A stretch of DNA of 10,520 bases from an uncultured Bacilli bacterium (lineage in GTDB: Bacteria; Bacillota_I; Bacilli_A; RF39; UBA660): NCBI GenBank assembly GCA_944332375.1, contig CALVJU010000094.1, positions 1 to 10,520 on the forward strand, written 5' to 3'. Position numbers and translations under genes: made by a program. Below, in pieces: positions 1-6,815 of this stretch (its first letter is position 1; each line of letters starts with the position of its first letter). A model generated the notes under the pieces. That model worked only from the letters and a program-made list of their open reading frames with translations, did no database searches and was not told the DNA's origin.

Positions 1-6
1 GCAGAA

Positions 7-585
7 ATGAATATAAATCCACAAATGAATATGATGAACCAAATGGCAAATAATGGTAATAACGGTACTGTTCCACCTGCTCAAGGAGGAATGAATACAA
101 CTTCTGCTCCAAGTAGTACACCAGCACAAAAAAAGAACATCATCAATATGCTTGTTCCAATTGTTGCTATCATCATTGTTATTTTTATTGTATTTTTCCT
201 ATTGAACTATTTTGGGATTATTGGAGGAAAAAGTTTAACTTGTACGACAACATTAGAGGATGATACCGGATTAGGAATGTCTGGGTCGAGTTCTATTTCT
301 GTAAAAATAAAAGATGCAAGGATTTTAAATGCCGATTATGACATGACACTTAATTATGAGCCAGATAGTCTTATTGCAGCTAGTATTCAAATGGATGAAG
401 AAACCTTTAGAGAATCTATGCACGAATCATATCCAGGAGCAGCAATTGAAATTACTGATTCTCAAGTAAAATTATCAGGGACAGCAAAAACAGATGATGA
501 ATTTGATGCTCTTGATATGAGGAGAGATATGAGCGAAGATGAATTTAGAACTTATTGTGAGTCATCAGGAGGGACAATCAAATAA
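7..585 (+). CDS. Single-pass membrane protein, Asn/Met-rich N-terminus, small extracellular domain (unknown function)
   Basis: I do not recognise a named family. The product has about 192 residues. Residues 1-44 are low-complexity and rich in Asn, Met, Gln, Pro and Ser. K42-K43 precede a strongly hydrophobic segment at about 46-71, followed by a Gly-Gly turn, S-L-T-C-T (Cys79) and an acidic domain of about 110 residues with a second Cys (C184) close to the end. Lys on the inner flank predicts a cytoplasmic N-terminus and an external C-terminal domain, in which the two Cys could form a disulfide. The membrane-junction motif and overall plan match the next gene, 25 bp downstream, so the two are likely paralogues in one operon. 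The frame is open to the window edge and no ribosome site fits in the 6 bp before this ATG, so the true start may lie upstream. The function is unknown. Confidence 0.8.
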   Translation: MNINPQMNMMNQMANNGNNGTVPPAQGGMNTTSAPSSTPAQKKNIINMLVPIVAIIIVIFIVFFLLNYFGIIGGKSLTCTTTLEDDTGLGMSGSSSISVKIKDARILNADYDMTLNYEPDSLIAASIQMDEETFRESMHESYPGAAIEITDSQVKLSGTAKTDDEFDALDMRRDMSEDEFRTYCESSGGTIK

Positions 586-610
586 AGTCAAGAATACGAG
601 GGGATTATAA

Positions 611-1981
611 ATGAATGAAAATAAAAACCAAGATTGGATGAGTATTTTTAATGATCCGTTAAATCAAAATCATCATGGAAACGATCTTACAACGAATCAT
701 AATGATACAAATTTGCAGAATACTTCAAACCAAGCAGAAACTGGGACTCCAGGGACTGAAATAGAGGAAATTTCGCCTCAAACTGCAACATCGAATCTGG
801 TTTTTCATTCTCAACAAGACTCCAGTTTTTCAAATATTCCACAACAGGAAATTCCCAATTTTATTCCTAATACAGGAAATCAAGCAGTAGTAAATAATAT
901 GCAACAACCAACAGTTGGTACAGTTTCATCACAACAAAGTTCAGGTGTTCAAGCTCAACAGTCTACAATACCGAAAATAGATCCTATACCGAATGGATCT
1001 AAGGTGATGATGAATCAACAAGTACAACAAGGAATTCCAGAGGTTGTTCCAACGCCTCAAGCGTTTCCAACACCACAGCCAACACCGGATCAACCAGTTC
1101 AAGAAACGATACAACAAAATAGTGGTGCTCAAGGGATACCGGAGTTAAATAACATACAACAACCAACAGTTGGTACAGTTTCATCACAACAAAGTTCAGG
1201 TGTTCAAGCTCAACAGTCTACAATACCGAAAATAGATCCTTTTCCAAAAGTATCTCAAGAACAGGTAAATCAAACACAACAAGGAATTCCAGAGATTGTC
1301 CCAACACCGCCACCTTTTCCATCATCTCAGGAGCAAACAGAACAACAAACAAAGGTAACTCAGATTTCAAATAATCCAGGTATTGAAGAACCAAAAAAGT
1401 CTAATTTTCCTCATTATGAAAATTCTCCATCTGCAGAAAAAGAACAGAAAAAACTACGTAAGCTGATGGATCGACCAAACACAAGGATCAGAAGAAGGCA
1501 TCGTTTATTATTACCAATGATTATTTTCTTGTTAATTGTTTGTATTGGTGGCTATTTTACTTTAAATTCTTATGGCATATTTGGGGGTAGTTCTCTTACC
1601 TGTACAAGGACATCAACTGCTGGAAATGTGGAAGAAATATTGGAATATCAATTTTCATTTGAAAATAATAAACTGAAAACAATATCTTACCAAAGTAAAT
1701 ATAATCTTTTAGCTATTGCTAGTGATATTGAACGTTATAACTTTGAATCTAATAAAAATGGAGTAGAACTTCTTTCTAATACTTATTCTAGTTTAAGTGG
1801 TGTAACTTATACTCCAGAAGTGTCAGATAATTACTATCAAGTAAAAGTAGAATTAGATTTAAGTGAAACGGATACTCAGACAAATATTACATTAAGTGGT
1901 TTTGAAGATCGTTTATCTTTAGATACGACGAGACAAGATGTACTTGATGTTGTTGGGAGAGAAAGATATGTCTGTGAATAG
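611..1981 (+). CDS. Single-pass membrane protein with long Pro/Gln-rich cytoplasmic region and extracellular Cys-bracketed domain
   Basis: The 456-residue product has three parts. Residues 1-275 are low-complexity, rich in Gln, Pro, Asn, Ser and Thr, with a tandem duplication of about 85 residues (copies begin near residues 98 and 183). Residues 277-298 are strongly basic. A membrane helix spans about 299-319, followed by a Gly-Gly-Ser-Ser-Leu-Thr-Cys junction (C331) and a domain of about 125 residues ending in Val-Cys-Glu (C455). The basic patch puts the N-terminus in the cytoplasm. The outer domain, with alternating strands and bracketing Cys, faintly recalls YehR/DUF1307-type lipoprotein domains, but that is only an impression. 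GAGGGG at 598-603 gives a 7-nt spacing to the ATG. The close link to the similar upstream gene suggests one transcript and a joint envelope role. I cannot assign a function. Confidence 0.85.
   Translation: MNENKNQDWMSIFNDPLNQNHHGNDLTTNHNDTNLQNTSNQAETGTPGTEIEEISPQTATSNLVFHSQQDSSFSNIPQQEIPNFIPNTGNQAVVNNMQQPTVGTVSSQQSSGVQAQQSTIPKIDPIPNGSKVMMNQQVQQGIPEVVPTPQAFPTPQPTPDQPVQETIQQNSGAQGIPELNNIQQPTVGTVSSQQSSGVQAQQSTIPKIDPFPKVSQEQVNQTQQGIPEIVPTPPPFPSSQEQTEQQTKVTQISNNPGIEEPKKSNFPHYENSPSAEKEQKKLRKLMDRPNTRIRRRHRLLLPMIIFLLIVCIGGYFTLNSYGIFGGSSLTCTRTSTAGNVEEILEYQFSFENNKLKTISYQSKYNLLAIASDIERYNFESNKNGVELLSNTYSSLSGVTYTPEVSDNYYQVKVELDLSETDTQTNITLSGFEDRLSLDTTRQDVLDVVGRERYVCE
902..985 (+). repeat. 84-bp exact direct repeat, copy 1 (in-gene)
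   Basis: This copy is identical base for base to 1157-1240, at an offset of 255 bp (85 codons). It codes residues 98-125 of the Pro/Gln-rich membrane protein. Similarity continues beyond the exact block: the downstream Q-Q-G-I-P-E motif (here near 1025-1042) recurs at an offset of 252 bp, so one codon was gained or lost after the duplication. Confidence 0.95.
1157..1240 (+). repeat. 84-bp exact direct repeat, copy 2 (in-gene)
   Basis: This is the second copy of the 902-985 block, coding residues 183-210. The absence of even silent differences over 84 bp, while flanking parts of the same duplication have diverged, suggests recent duplication or gene conversion. Such blocks in frame (a multiple of 3) could expand or contract without breaking the gene. 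Confidence 0.95.
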
Positions 1982-1994
1982 GGATATCTTTTTT
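1963..1994 (+). terminator. Possible weak terminator at the end of the paralogue pair
   Basis: AAAGATAT (1962-1969) can pair with ATATCTTT (1984-1991), leaving a 14-nt loop that includes the TAG stop codon, and the sequence runs into a T-tract (1989-1994). The stem is only 8 bp and almost all A/T, so termination may be inefficient and some read-through into uppP is possible. No better hairpin is visible before the uppP promoter. Confidence 0.3.
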
Positions 1995-2050
1995 CTTTAC
2001 ATAATTTTAACGATAAAATGAAAATAATGAGTTCAAGACTGAATAGATTA

Positions 2051-2059
2051 TGATATAAT
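2051..2059 (+). promoter_or_regulatory. Extended -10 promoter for uppP
   Basis: TGATATAAT matches the extended -10 pattern TGnTATAAT (-10 hexamer 2054-2059). No good -35 is found 16-18 bp upstream (around 2031-2037 the best is TTCAAG), which is compatible with an extended -10 element. The predicted start of transcription is near 2066, giving a leader of about 35 nt with a GAGGGA ribosome site at 2091-2096. Confidence 0.65.
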
Positions 2060-2100
2060 GGAATAGTCTTTAATAAAAGTAGTTTGAAAAGAGGGAAAGT

Positions 2101-2913
2101 ATGTTATATTTACAAGTAATTATATTAGGAATTATACAAGGAATTGCTGAATTTTTGCCAATTTCATCAAGTGCTCATCTTATTATTTTTAGAGATATTT
2201 TTGGAATTGGTAGTTCTATGGGAAATGATATTACTATGGCTTTTGATATCGCACTTCATTTAGGAACTTTACTTGCCATTTGTTTGTTTTTCTTTAAAGA
2301 TTTTTTAAATATTATTATCAAAGGATTTACAAAACCAAAAAGTAAAGATGGAAAGATGATGTGGTTTATTTTAATCGCCACAATTCCAGCAGCAATATTT
2401 GGTGTTTTGTTAGAAGAAACGATAGAAAATGCTCTTCGTGGTAACTATATTTTGATTGCCTGCGCTTTAATGTTTATGGGAATTGTAATTTATCTGTGTG
2501 ACCATTATTTCAAACAGAAAAAAGGGTTTGATAAGATGACATGGGTAGATGCATTAGTGATTGGATGTGCGCAAGTATTCGCATTAATTCCAGGCTTTTC
2601 TCGTAGTGGGACAACAATTGCGGCAGCAAGAGCAAGAGGAATGAACAGAGAAGATTCAGCAAAATTTTCGTTCTATTTATCAGCACCAGTTGTTGCAGGA
2701 GCAGCACTGCTTACACTTTTAAAAGATTCAACAATGACATTAATCAGTGCGAATATTGGTATATTTGTTTTAGGAATCTTCATTGCCTTTGTAGCAGGTC
2801 TCATCTGTATTAAGTTCTTATTAAAATATATTAAAACGCATGACTTTAAAATATTTATGTGGTATCGTTTAGCACTCGGTGTGATTGTACTTCTTTGTTT
2901 ATTAGTAATGTAA
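2101..2913 (+). CDS. uppP: Undecaprenyl-diphosphatase (UppP/BacA family)
   Basis: This integral membrane enzyme removes a phosphate from undecaprenyl pyrophosphate, recycling the lipid carrier for peptidoglycan and wall polymers. Excess activity gives bacitracin resistance in many bacteria. Two signature regions are intact: Q-G-I-A-E-F-L-P-I-S-S-S-A-H-L (residues 13-27, with Gln13/Glu17 at the (E/Q)xxxE positions and His26) and P-G-F-S-R-S-G-T-T (164-172, with Arg168 equivalent to the essential Arg of E. coli UppP). The 270-residue length and multiple hydrophobic helices are normal for the family. The start is supported by GAGGGA at 2091-2096. It has its own promoter and a downstream hairpin terminator, so it is probably monocistronic. 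No transfer signature or defect is visible, and it is likely the housekeeping copy. Confidence 0.96.
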   Translation: MLYLQVIILGIIQGIAEFLPISSSAHLIIFRDIFGIGSSMGNDITMAFDIALHLGTLLAICLFFFKDFLNIIIKGFTKPKSKDGKMMWFILIATIPAAIFGVLLEETIENALRGNYILIACALMFMGIVIYLCDHYFKQKKGFDKMTWVDALVIGCAQVFALIPGFSRSGTTIAAARARGMNREDSAKFSFYLSAPVVAGAALLTLLKDSTMTLISANIGIFVLGIFIAFVAGLICIKFLLKYIKTHDFKIFMWYRLALGVIVLLCLLVM

Positions 2914-2945
2914 AACATGATTGACTTCATGTTTTCTTTTGTTTT
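2912..2945 (+). terminator. Rho-independent terminator after uppP
   Basis: AAAACATGA (2912-2920) and TCATGTTTT (2927-2935) form a perfect 9-bp stem around a 6-nt loop TTGACT, followed by a T-rich run (2932-2945). The hairpin overlaps the uppP stop codon. It has few G-C pairs but a good U tail. Confidence 0.75.
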
Positions 2946-2950
2946 ATACT
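2921..2950 (+). promoter_or_regulatory. Candidate sigma-A promoter embedded in the uppP terminator
   Basis: TTGACT (2921-2926), exactly the terminator loop, and TATACT (2945-2950) are separated by 18 bp, each matching consensus at 5 of 6 positions. Transcription would start near 2957, about 15 nt before the ATG at 2972, with the AGGTGAGA ribosome site directly behind. This would let the downstream gene be expressed independently of uppP. Confidence 0.5.
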
Positions 2951-2971
2951 ATTAATAATAGGTGAGAAGAT

Positions 2972-3547
2972 ATGAAAGAAAAAATGCAACAGTATTTTAA
3001 TACGAAGTATGATTCTGCTTTATTTATGAATCAGAATTATATTGGAGAGGAAAAAGCAATCATACCAATTTATTTACATAGTAAAGAAGAAATTTATTCT
3101 AATTTTGATCATAATCATTTTCTTCTAGATGATAATTTAATCCATTATATACAAAATATCGCATATTATATTCCATATGATTATTCTATTGTTTTAAAAT
3201 TTGAGGGTGTAGTATTTACGAAAGAAGAGAAAGAACAATTGGTGAAAACAATTAATGATCAATTTGGTTTAATTGTTCATGATATGTCAGTAGAATTAAA
3301 ATACAATACATGGAAGGCAATAAAACTATTTGTTGTTGGTTCTATCTTACTTATGATTTCATTTTTTGTAAGAGATATTGATTATACAATTTATATTAGC
3401 GAGATATTATCTATTGCAGGAACTTTTTCTATTTGGGAGTTTGTTGATACAATTTGGTTCGATCGTAAAAGAAAAAAAATTGATAAAATGAATGCCGGAC
3501 AACTATATCAATGTACGGTTGTCTTTGAAGAAGAAAATGAGATGTAA
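2972..3547 (+). CDS. Small membrane protein with two transmembrane helices (unknown function)
   Basis: I do not recognise a named family. The 191-residue product has a soluble, mixed-charge N-terminal part (1-112), two hydrophobic helices at about 115-133 and 138-157 joined by the short turn F-F-V-R-D-I-D, and a basic segment W-F-D-R-K-R-K-K (162-169) before a short tail. The basic stretch after helix 2 predicts both termini inside. The helix hairpin ending in W-E-x-V and a basic patch resembles uncharacterised membrane proteins seen in gut Bacillota genomes; this comes from memory and is not a domain assignment. The start is fixed by AGGTGAGA at 2961-2968. A candidate promoter overlaps the preceding terminator, and the next gene has its own promoter, so this one may stand alone. 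The protein has no Cys in the first 180 residues and only one after. Confidence 0.8.
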   Translation: MKEKMQQYFNTKYDSALFMNQNYIGEEKAIIPIYLHSKEEIYSNFDHNHFLLDDNLIHYIQNIAYYIPYDYSIVLKFEGVVFTKEEKEQLVKTINDQFGLIVHDMSVELKYNTWKAIKLFVVGSILLMISFFVRDIDYTIYISEILSIAGTFSIWEFVDTIWFDRKRKKIDKMNAGQLYQCTVVFEEENEM

Positions 3548-3594
3548 ACTTTTTAGATAAATTTTACATTTTTTTCTCTGAACTTGTATTTTTC

Positions 3595-3603
3595 TGTTAT
3601 AAT
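3595..3603 (+). promoter_or_regulatory. Extended -10 promoter for the repeat surface protein
   Basis: TGTTATAAT fits TGnTATAAT (-10 at 3598-3603), and no convincing -35 is present at 16-18 bp. Transcription would start near 3610, leaving a leader of about 85 nt. The leader contains one modest inverted repeat (TATGTGT 3633-3639 with ACACATA 3658-3664) and a strong GAGGTGG ribosome site at 3681-3687. Confidence 0.6.
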
Positions 3604-3694
3604 ATTATTAGATATAGTAGACTAGCGAGAGATATGTGTATAGTTTTAGATTCAGGAACACATAACAAAATAGAATAATTGAGGTGGAAAGAGT

Positions 3695-6600
3695 ATGAGA
3701 AAAATAACACGCTCAAAGACAGGAAATAAAAGACGATTTTATTATATATTTGGGGTTCTTGCCATTTGTACATTCATGTCTTTTGGTATTGGTTATGCAC
3801 TGATAACAGATACACTTGATGTAAATGGTACTGCCCAAATCACTTCAACTTGGAAGGTACTTTTTACGAAAGCAGTAGAAAATGAAATGAATGGCGCTAC
3901 AACGGTTTCACGACCAGTCATTACGGGGGGGACTTCTTTAAAGTTAGGAGTAGAATTGGACGAACCAGGTAGCCAAGCAATATATGACGTAACAGTTGCA
4001 AATCAAGGAACAATTGATGCGAAGGTAACTGGTATTACATTTAATGATGGAGAACCATCTGACTTAGTTTTAGAAGTAAGTGATTTTTATACCGGTTTTG
4101 TTTTAAAAGCAGGTGAGACTAAAACATTTCAAGTAGTTGCAACATGGGATGCAAATGCACCGGCAAGTGATGAAATGGATAAGAATGTTGAAGTAGATAT
4201 TGATTTTACTCAGAATACAGGAGAAGATACTGGACCAGAACTTTCTATGCCAACATATTCAGTGGATTATCCAAATACTACTTGGACTACAGAAAAGAAC
4301 GTTACAATTACGTATCCTGAAGGGGATGGATTTATCTATTTATATAGTTTAGATGGTGGAAAAATATGGAAAACAGCTCCTACTGCAAATTATACAATTA
4401 AATTTACTGAAAATGGTACTTTATATATACGTGTAAGTAATGGAACAAGTTTTTTACAAACACCTTTGATTACAATAGAAAAAGTTGATTCAGTAGCACC
4501 AACTGTAGAAATTCTAGGAAATCCTACTGCATGGGTAAAAGAGACAACAGTGAGAACAAGTGTATCTGATTCTGGTGGATCAGGATTGGCATCTCAAGCT
4601 TACTCTTGGACACAGGGAGCCTCATGGACTTCACAAAATTATCGACTGATTACAAAAAATGGTAATTATAGTGTTTGGGTAAGAGATAATGCTGGTAATA
4701 TTACAAAAGTTGATTTTGAGGTTACCAAAATTGATAGTGATCTACCTACGATCAATTCATTTACAAGAAGTACTGTAACATCTTCTAGTATTACTGTAAA
4801 TGTCAGGGCAACACAAAATAAAATGGGAATTGCAGGATATCGATTCCGTATTAACAATGGAGCATGGACTAGTCAACAGACAAGCTCAACATATACATTT
4901 ACTGGATTGGACAAGGACACAACATATTCTATTCAAGCTCAAGCAGTTGGAAAAAATGGAAAGACTAGACAAAGTTCAACGTTGCGTGTAACTACAAATG
5001 ACATTGCAACTCCTACTTATACCATGAGTGAAAATGGCGATGGAACAAAAACAGTTAAGATTAATTATAGTGGAACTAAAACAAGTAATTTAGTTTATGA
5101 ATATTCTACAAACAATGGTTCCACTTGGACAACTGTTTCTGGAAGTTCTGTAAATGTATTATTTGAATCTGCAGGAAGTGTTATTGCCAGAGTTAGAGAT
5201 ACTGGCAACGCAGATAATACAGTAACTGCAAGTGCCTTTACCGTAACATTTGAAAAGAACTATTTGATGCCATACACTGATTTGTCTTCACTTGAAACAT
5301 TAGAATTTGTGAATTATTTAGCTCCTGGCGGAACATCATTTGTTGATGTTTCGCTGGCACAAGATGGTAGTATTCAGCTGTGGACCGATTCTGATGGAAA
5401 TTCGTATATTGGAAGTAATAGAAAAATATACGCCAGTCCTGAAGCAATATATGTATTTGGAAAGATGAGTGGTAGCAGTTCCATAAAAAGCATTGAATTT
5501 AATGATTATTTTGATACTTCTGATGCGGAATATATGGCTGGATGGTTCCAGGGCTGTGATCAGTTAGAAACATTGGATTTATCGGGTTGGGATACCTCAA
5601 AAGTAACTGATATGTCCAGCATGTTCCATAATGCAAAAAAATTGACGAGTTTAAATGTGACAGGTTGGGATACTGGTAATGTAACAAATATGCAACATAT
5701 GTTTTATTATAATTCAAGTTTAACTTCTTTAGATTTATCGAGTTGGGATACTTCAAAAGTAACCAATATGTCACGTATGTTTTATTATACAAGTGTTTTA
5801 TCTAATTTAAATGTGTCTGGTTGGAATACATCAAAAGTTACTGATATGAGTTACATGTTTTATTATGCAAGAGGGTTGACTTCTTTAGATTTGTCAAGTT
5901 GGGATACTGGAAGTGTAACAAATATGAGTTATATGTTCTATTTTGCAAATAAATTAACAAGTTTGAATGTGACAGGTTGGGATACTGGTAATGTAACAAA
6001 TATGAATTATATGTTTGCTTATGATAGTGCTCTTACTACGCTTAACGTATCAGATTGGGATACATCAAAAGTAATTAATATGTCACGTATGTTTTATTAT
6101 ACAACCAATCTAACAACGTTAGATGTATCAGACTGGAATACAGCAAATGTAACAAATATGAGTTATATGTTCGCTCAAAACCTTGTTGGTAATAAAAAAT
6201 TAACAACATTAGATGTATCAAATTGGAATACTTCAAAAGTAACGAATATGTCCTATATGTTCTACTATTTGCGGAACTTAAAACAGTTAAATTTTAGTAA
6301 TTGGAATACTGCCAATGTTACTAACATGAGTAACATGTTTACTTATTGTGAGTCATTGACGTCAATTACATTTGGTACAAAGTGGAACACCTCAAAAGTT
6401 ACTAATATGTCTTATATGTTTGGTTATACTAAAAAAATTACTTCACTTGATGTAGCAGATTGGAACACTTCGAAGGTGACCGATATGTCAGATCTGTTTA
6501 CTGGTATGGAATCTTTGCGTACCTTAGATATTTCTAATTGGGATACAACTAGTTTAACCAATATTTCAGAGATGTTTCAATATCAATTACATGTTACAAC

Positions 6601-6769
6601 TTCCTTGGTTATACGTGGTAATAAGTTGACTAAATATGATAATTTTGATTATGAATCTGGTAGTTTAAATCTTACTTTATATAGTGACGGAACGAATGAA
6701 ACTCTTGTTAAAAAAATTGTTGATTCTGCTTACGGCGATGGAGTTGTCTATGGTGGAGTTAAAAGTTAA
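3695..6769 (+). CDS. Large surface protein: TasA/camelysin-like module, Ig/FN3-like modules, 13 BspA-type (DUF285) repeats
   Basis: The 1024-residue product starts with a basic stretch (R2-R14) and a hydrophobic helix (15-37, with Gly-Tyr-Ala at 33-35 as a possible cleavage point). It leads into a domain at about 38-175 (D-V-N-G-T-A, W-K-V-x-F, D-E-P-G, N-x-G-T-I-D-A-K) that resembles SipW-dependent TasA/camelysin-type proteins. Ig-like beta modules follow at about 185-263, 266-347 and 437-522, with an FN3-like module at about 350-435. Then comes a DUF285 cap (about 525-630) and thirteen repeats W-(D/N)-T-x-x-V-T-(N/D)-M-S-x-M-F (Trp632 to about 973). BspA-type repeats are known in adhesins and leucine-rich surface proteins. 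There is no LPxTG or C-terminal anchor (it ends G-G-V-K-S), so attachment would be by an uncleaved N-terminal helix, or the protein is secreted. A strong ribosome site (GAGGTGG) fixes the start. A host or mucosal binding role is inference. Confidence 0.93.
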   Translation: MRKITRSKTGNKRRFYYIFGVLAICTFMSFGIGYALITDTLDVNGTAQITSTWKVLFTKAVENEMNGATTVSRPVITGGTSLKLGVELDEPGSQAIYDVTVANQGTIDAKVTGITFNDGEPSDLVLEVSDFYTGFVLKAGETKTFQVVATWDANAPASDEMDKNVEVDIDFTQNTGEDTGPELSMPTYSVDYPNTTWTTEKNVTITYPEGDGFIYLYSLDGGKIWKTAPTANYTIKFTENGTLYIRVSNGTSFLQTPLITIEKVDSVAPTVEILGNPTAWVKETTVRTSVSDSGGSGLASQAYSWTQGASWTSQNYRLITKNGNYSVWVRDNAGNITKVDFEVTKIDSDLPTINSFTRSTVTSSSITVNVRATQNKMGIAGYRFRINNGAWTSQQTSSTYTFTGLDKDTTYSIQAQAVGKNGKTRQSSTLRVTTNDIATPTYTMSENGDGTKTVKINYSGTKTSNLVYEYSTNNGSTWTTVSGSSVNVLFESAGSVIARVRDTGNADNTVTASAFTVTFEKNYLMPYTDLSSLETLEFVNYLAPGGTSFVDVSLAQDGSIQLWTDSDGNSYIGSNRKIYASPEAIYVFGKMSGSSSIKSIEFNDYFDTSDAEYMAGWFQGCDQLETLDLSGWDTSKVTDMSSMFHNAKKLTSLNVTGWDTGNVTNMQHMFYYNSSLTSLDLSSWDTSKVTNMSRMFYYTSVLSNLNVSGWNTSKVTDMSYMFYYARGLTSLDLSSWDTGSVTNMSYMFYFANKLTSLNVTGWDTGNVTNMNYMFAYDSALTTLNVSDWDTSKVINMSRMFYYTTNLTTLDVSDWNTANVTNMSYMFAQNLVGNKKLTTLDVSNWNTSKVTNMSYMFYYLRNLKQLNFSNWNTANVTNMSNMFTYCESLTSITFGTKWNTSKVTNMSYMFGYTKKITSLDVADWNTSKVTDMSDLFTGMESLRTLDISNWDTTSLTNISEMFQYQLHVTTSLVIRGNKLTKYDNFDYESGSLNLTLYSDGTNETLVKKIVDSAYGDGVVYGGVKS
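3925..3931 (+). repeat. G7 homopolymer inside surface-protein gene
   Basis: Seven consecutive G lie at codons 77-79 (Thr-Gly-Gly) of an AT-rich gene. It is the only such G run I noticed in the window. It could be a slippage site for on/off switching of the surface protein, though seven G is at or below the lengths usually seen for active contingency tracts. Confidence 0.6.
5585..6613 (+). repeat. Tandem array of 13 coding repeats, 78-bp unit (DUF285)
   Basis: The units code 26 residues each; unit 8 is 4 codons longer and unit 10 one codon longer. The distance from the first Trp (codon 632) to the last (codon 949) is 317 codons, which equals 12 x 26 + 5. A higher-order pattern is visible: units 2-3 and 6-7 share exact blocks at an offset of 312 bp (4 units), for example 39 identical bases at 5654-5692 and 5966-6004. 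Units 2 and 4 are alike at an offset of 156 bp. Confidence 0.95.
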
Positions 6770-6773
6770 ATAG

Positions 6774-6811
6774 AAAAAAAACTGTTACGAAATAATTTCT
6801 AACAGTTTTTT
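6774..6811. terminator. Bidirectional terminator between convergent genes
   Basis: AAAAAACTGTTA (6776-6787) and TAACAGTTTTTT (6800-6811) form a perfect 12-bp stem, with an inner GAAA/TTTC extension across a bulged C and a 3-nt loop. The A-run (6774-6781) and T-run (6806-6811) supply a U tail in each direction. It therefore ends both the surface-protein transcript (+) and the transglutaminase-like transcript (-), whose stop is at 6816. Confidence 0.9.
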
Positions 6812-6815
6812 AATA

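Noticed and set aside
941..1187. Two minus-strand open frames in the Pro/Gln-rich region
   Set aside because: They arise from the low-complexity CAA/CCA-rich coding strand (Leu/Val-rich in reverse) and have no start signals.
3610..3694. Possible riboswitch in the 85-nt leader of the surface-protein gene
   Set aside because: Only one 7-bp inverted repeat with an 18-nt loop is visible. I see no conserved core of cyclic-di-GMP or other known riboswitches, and no terminator or clear masking of the ribosome site.
4666..5792. Minus-strand and alternative-frame open frames inside the surface-protein gene
   Set aside because: They are by-products of repeat-rich coding sequence; their apparent repeats mirror the DUF285 units on the other strand.
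5585..6613. CRISPR-like array of regularly spaced repeats
   Set aside because: The 78-bp periodicity is a protein repeat in an unbroken reading frame with no unique spacers.
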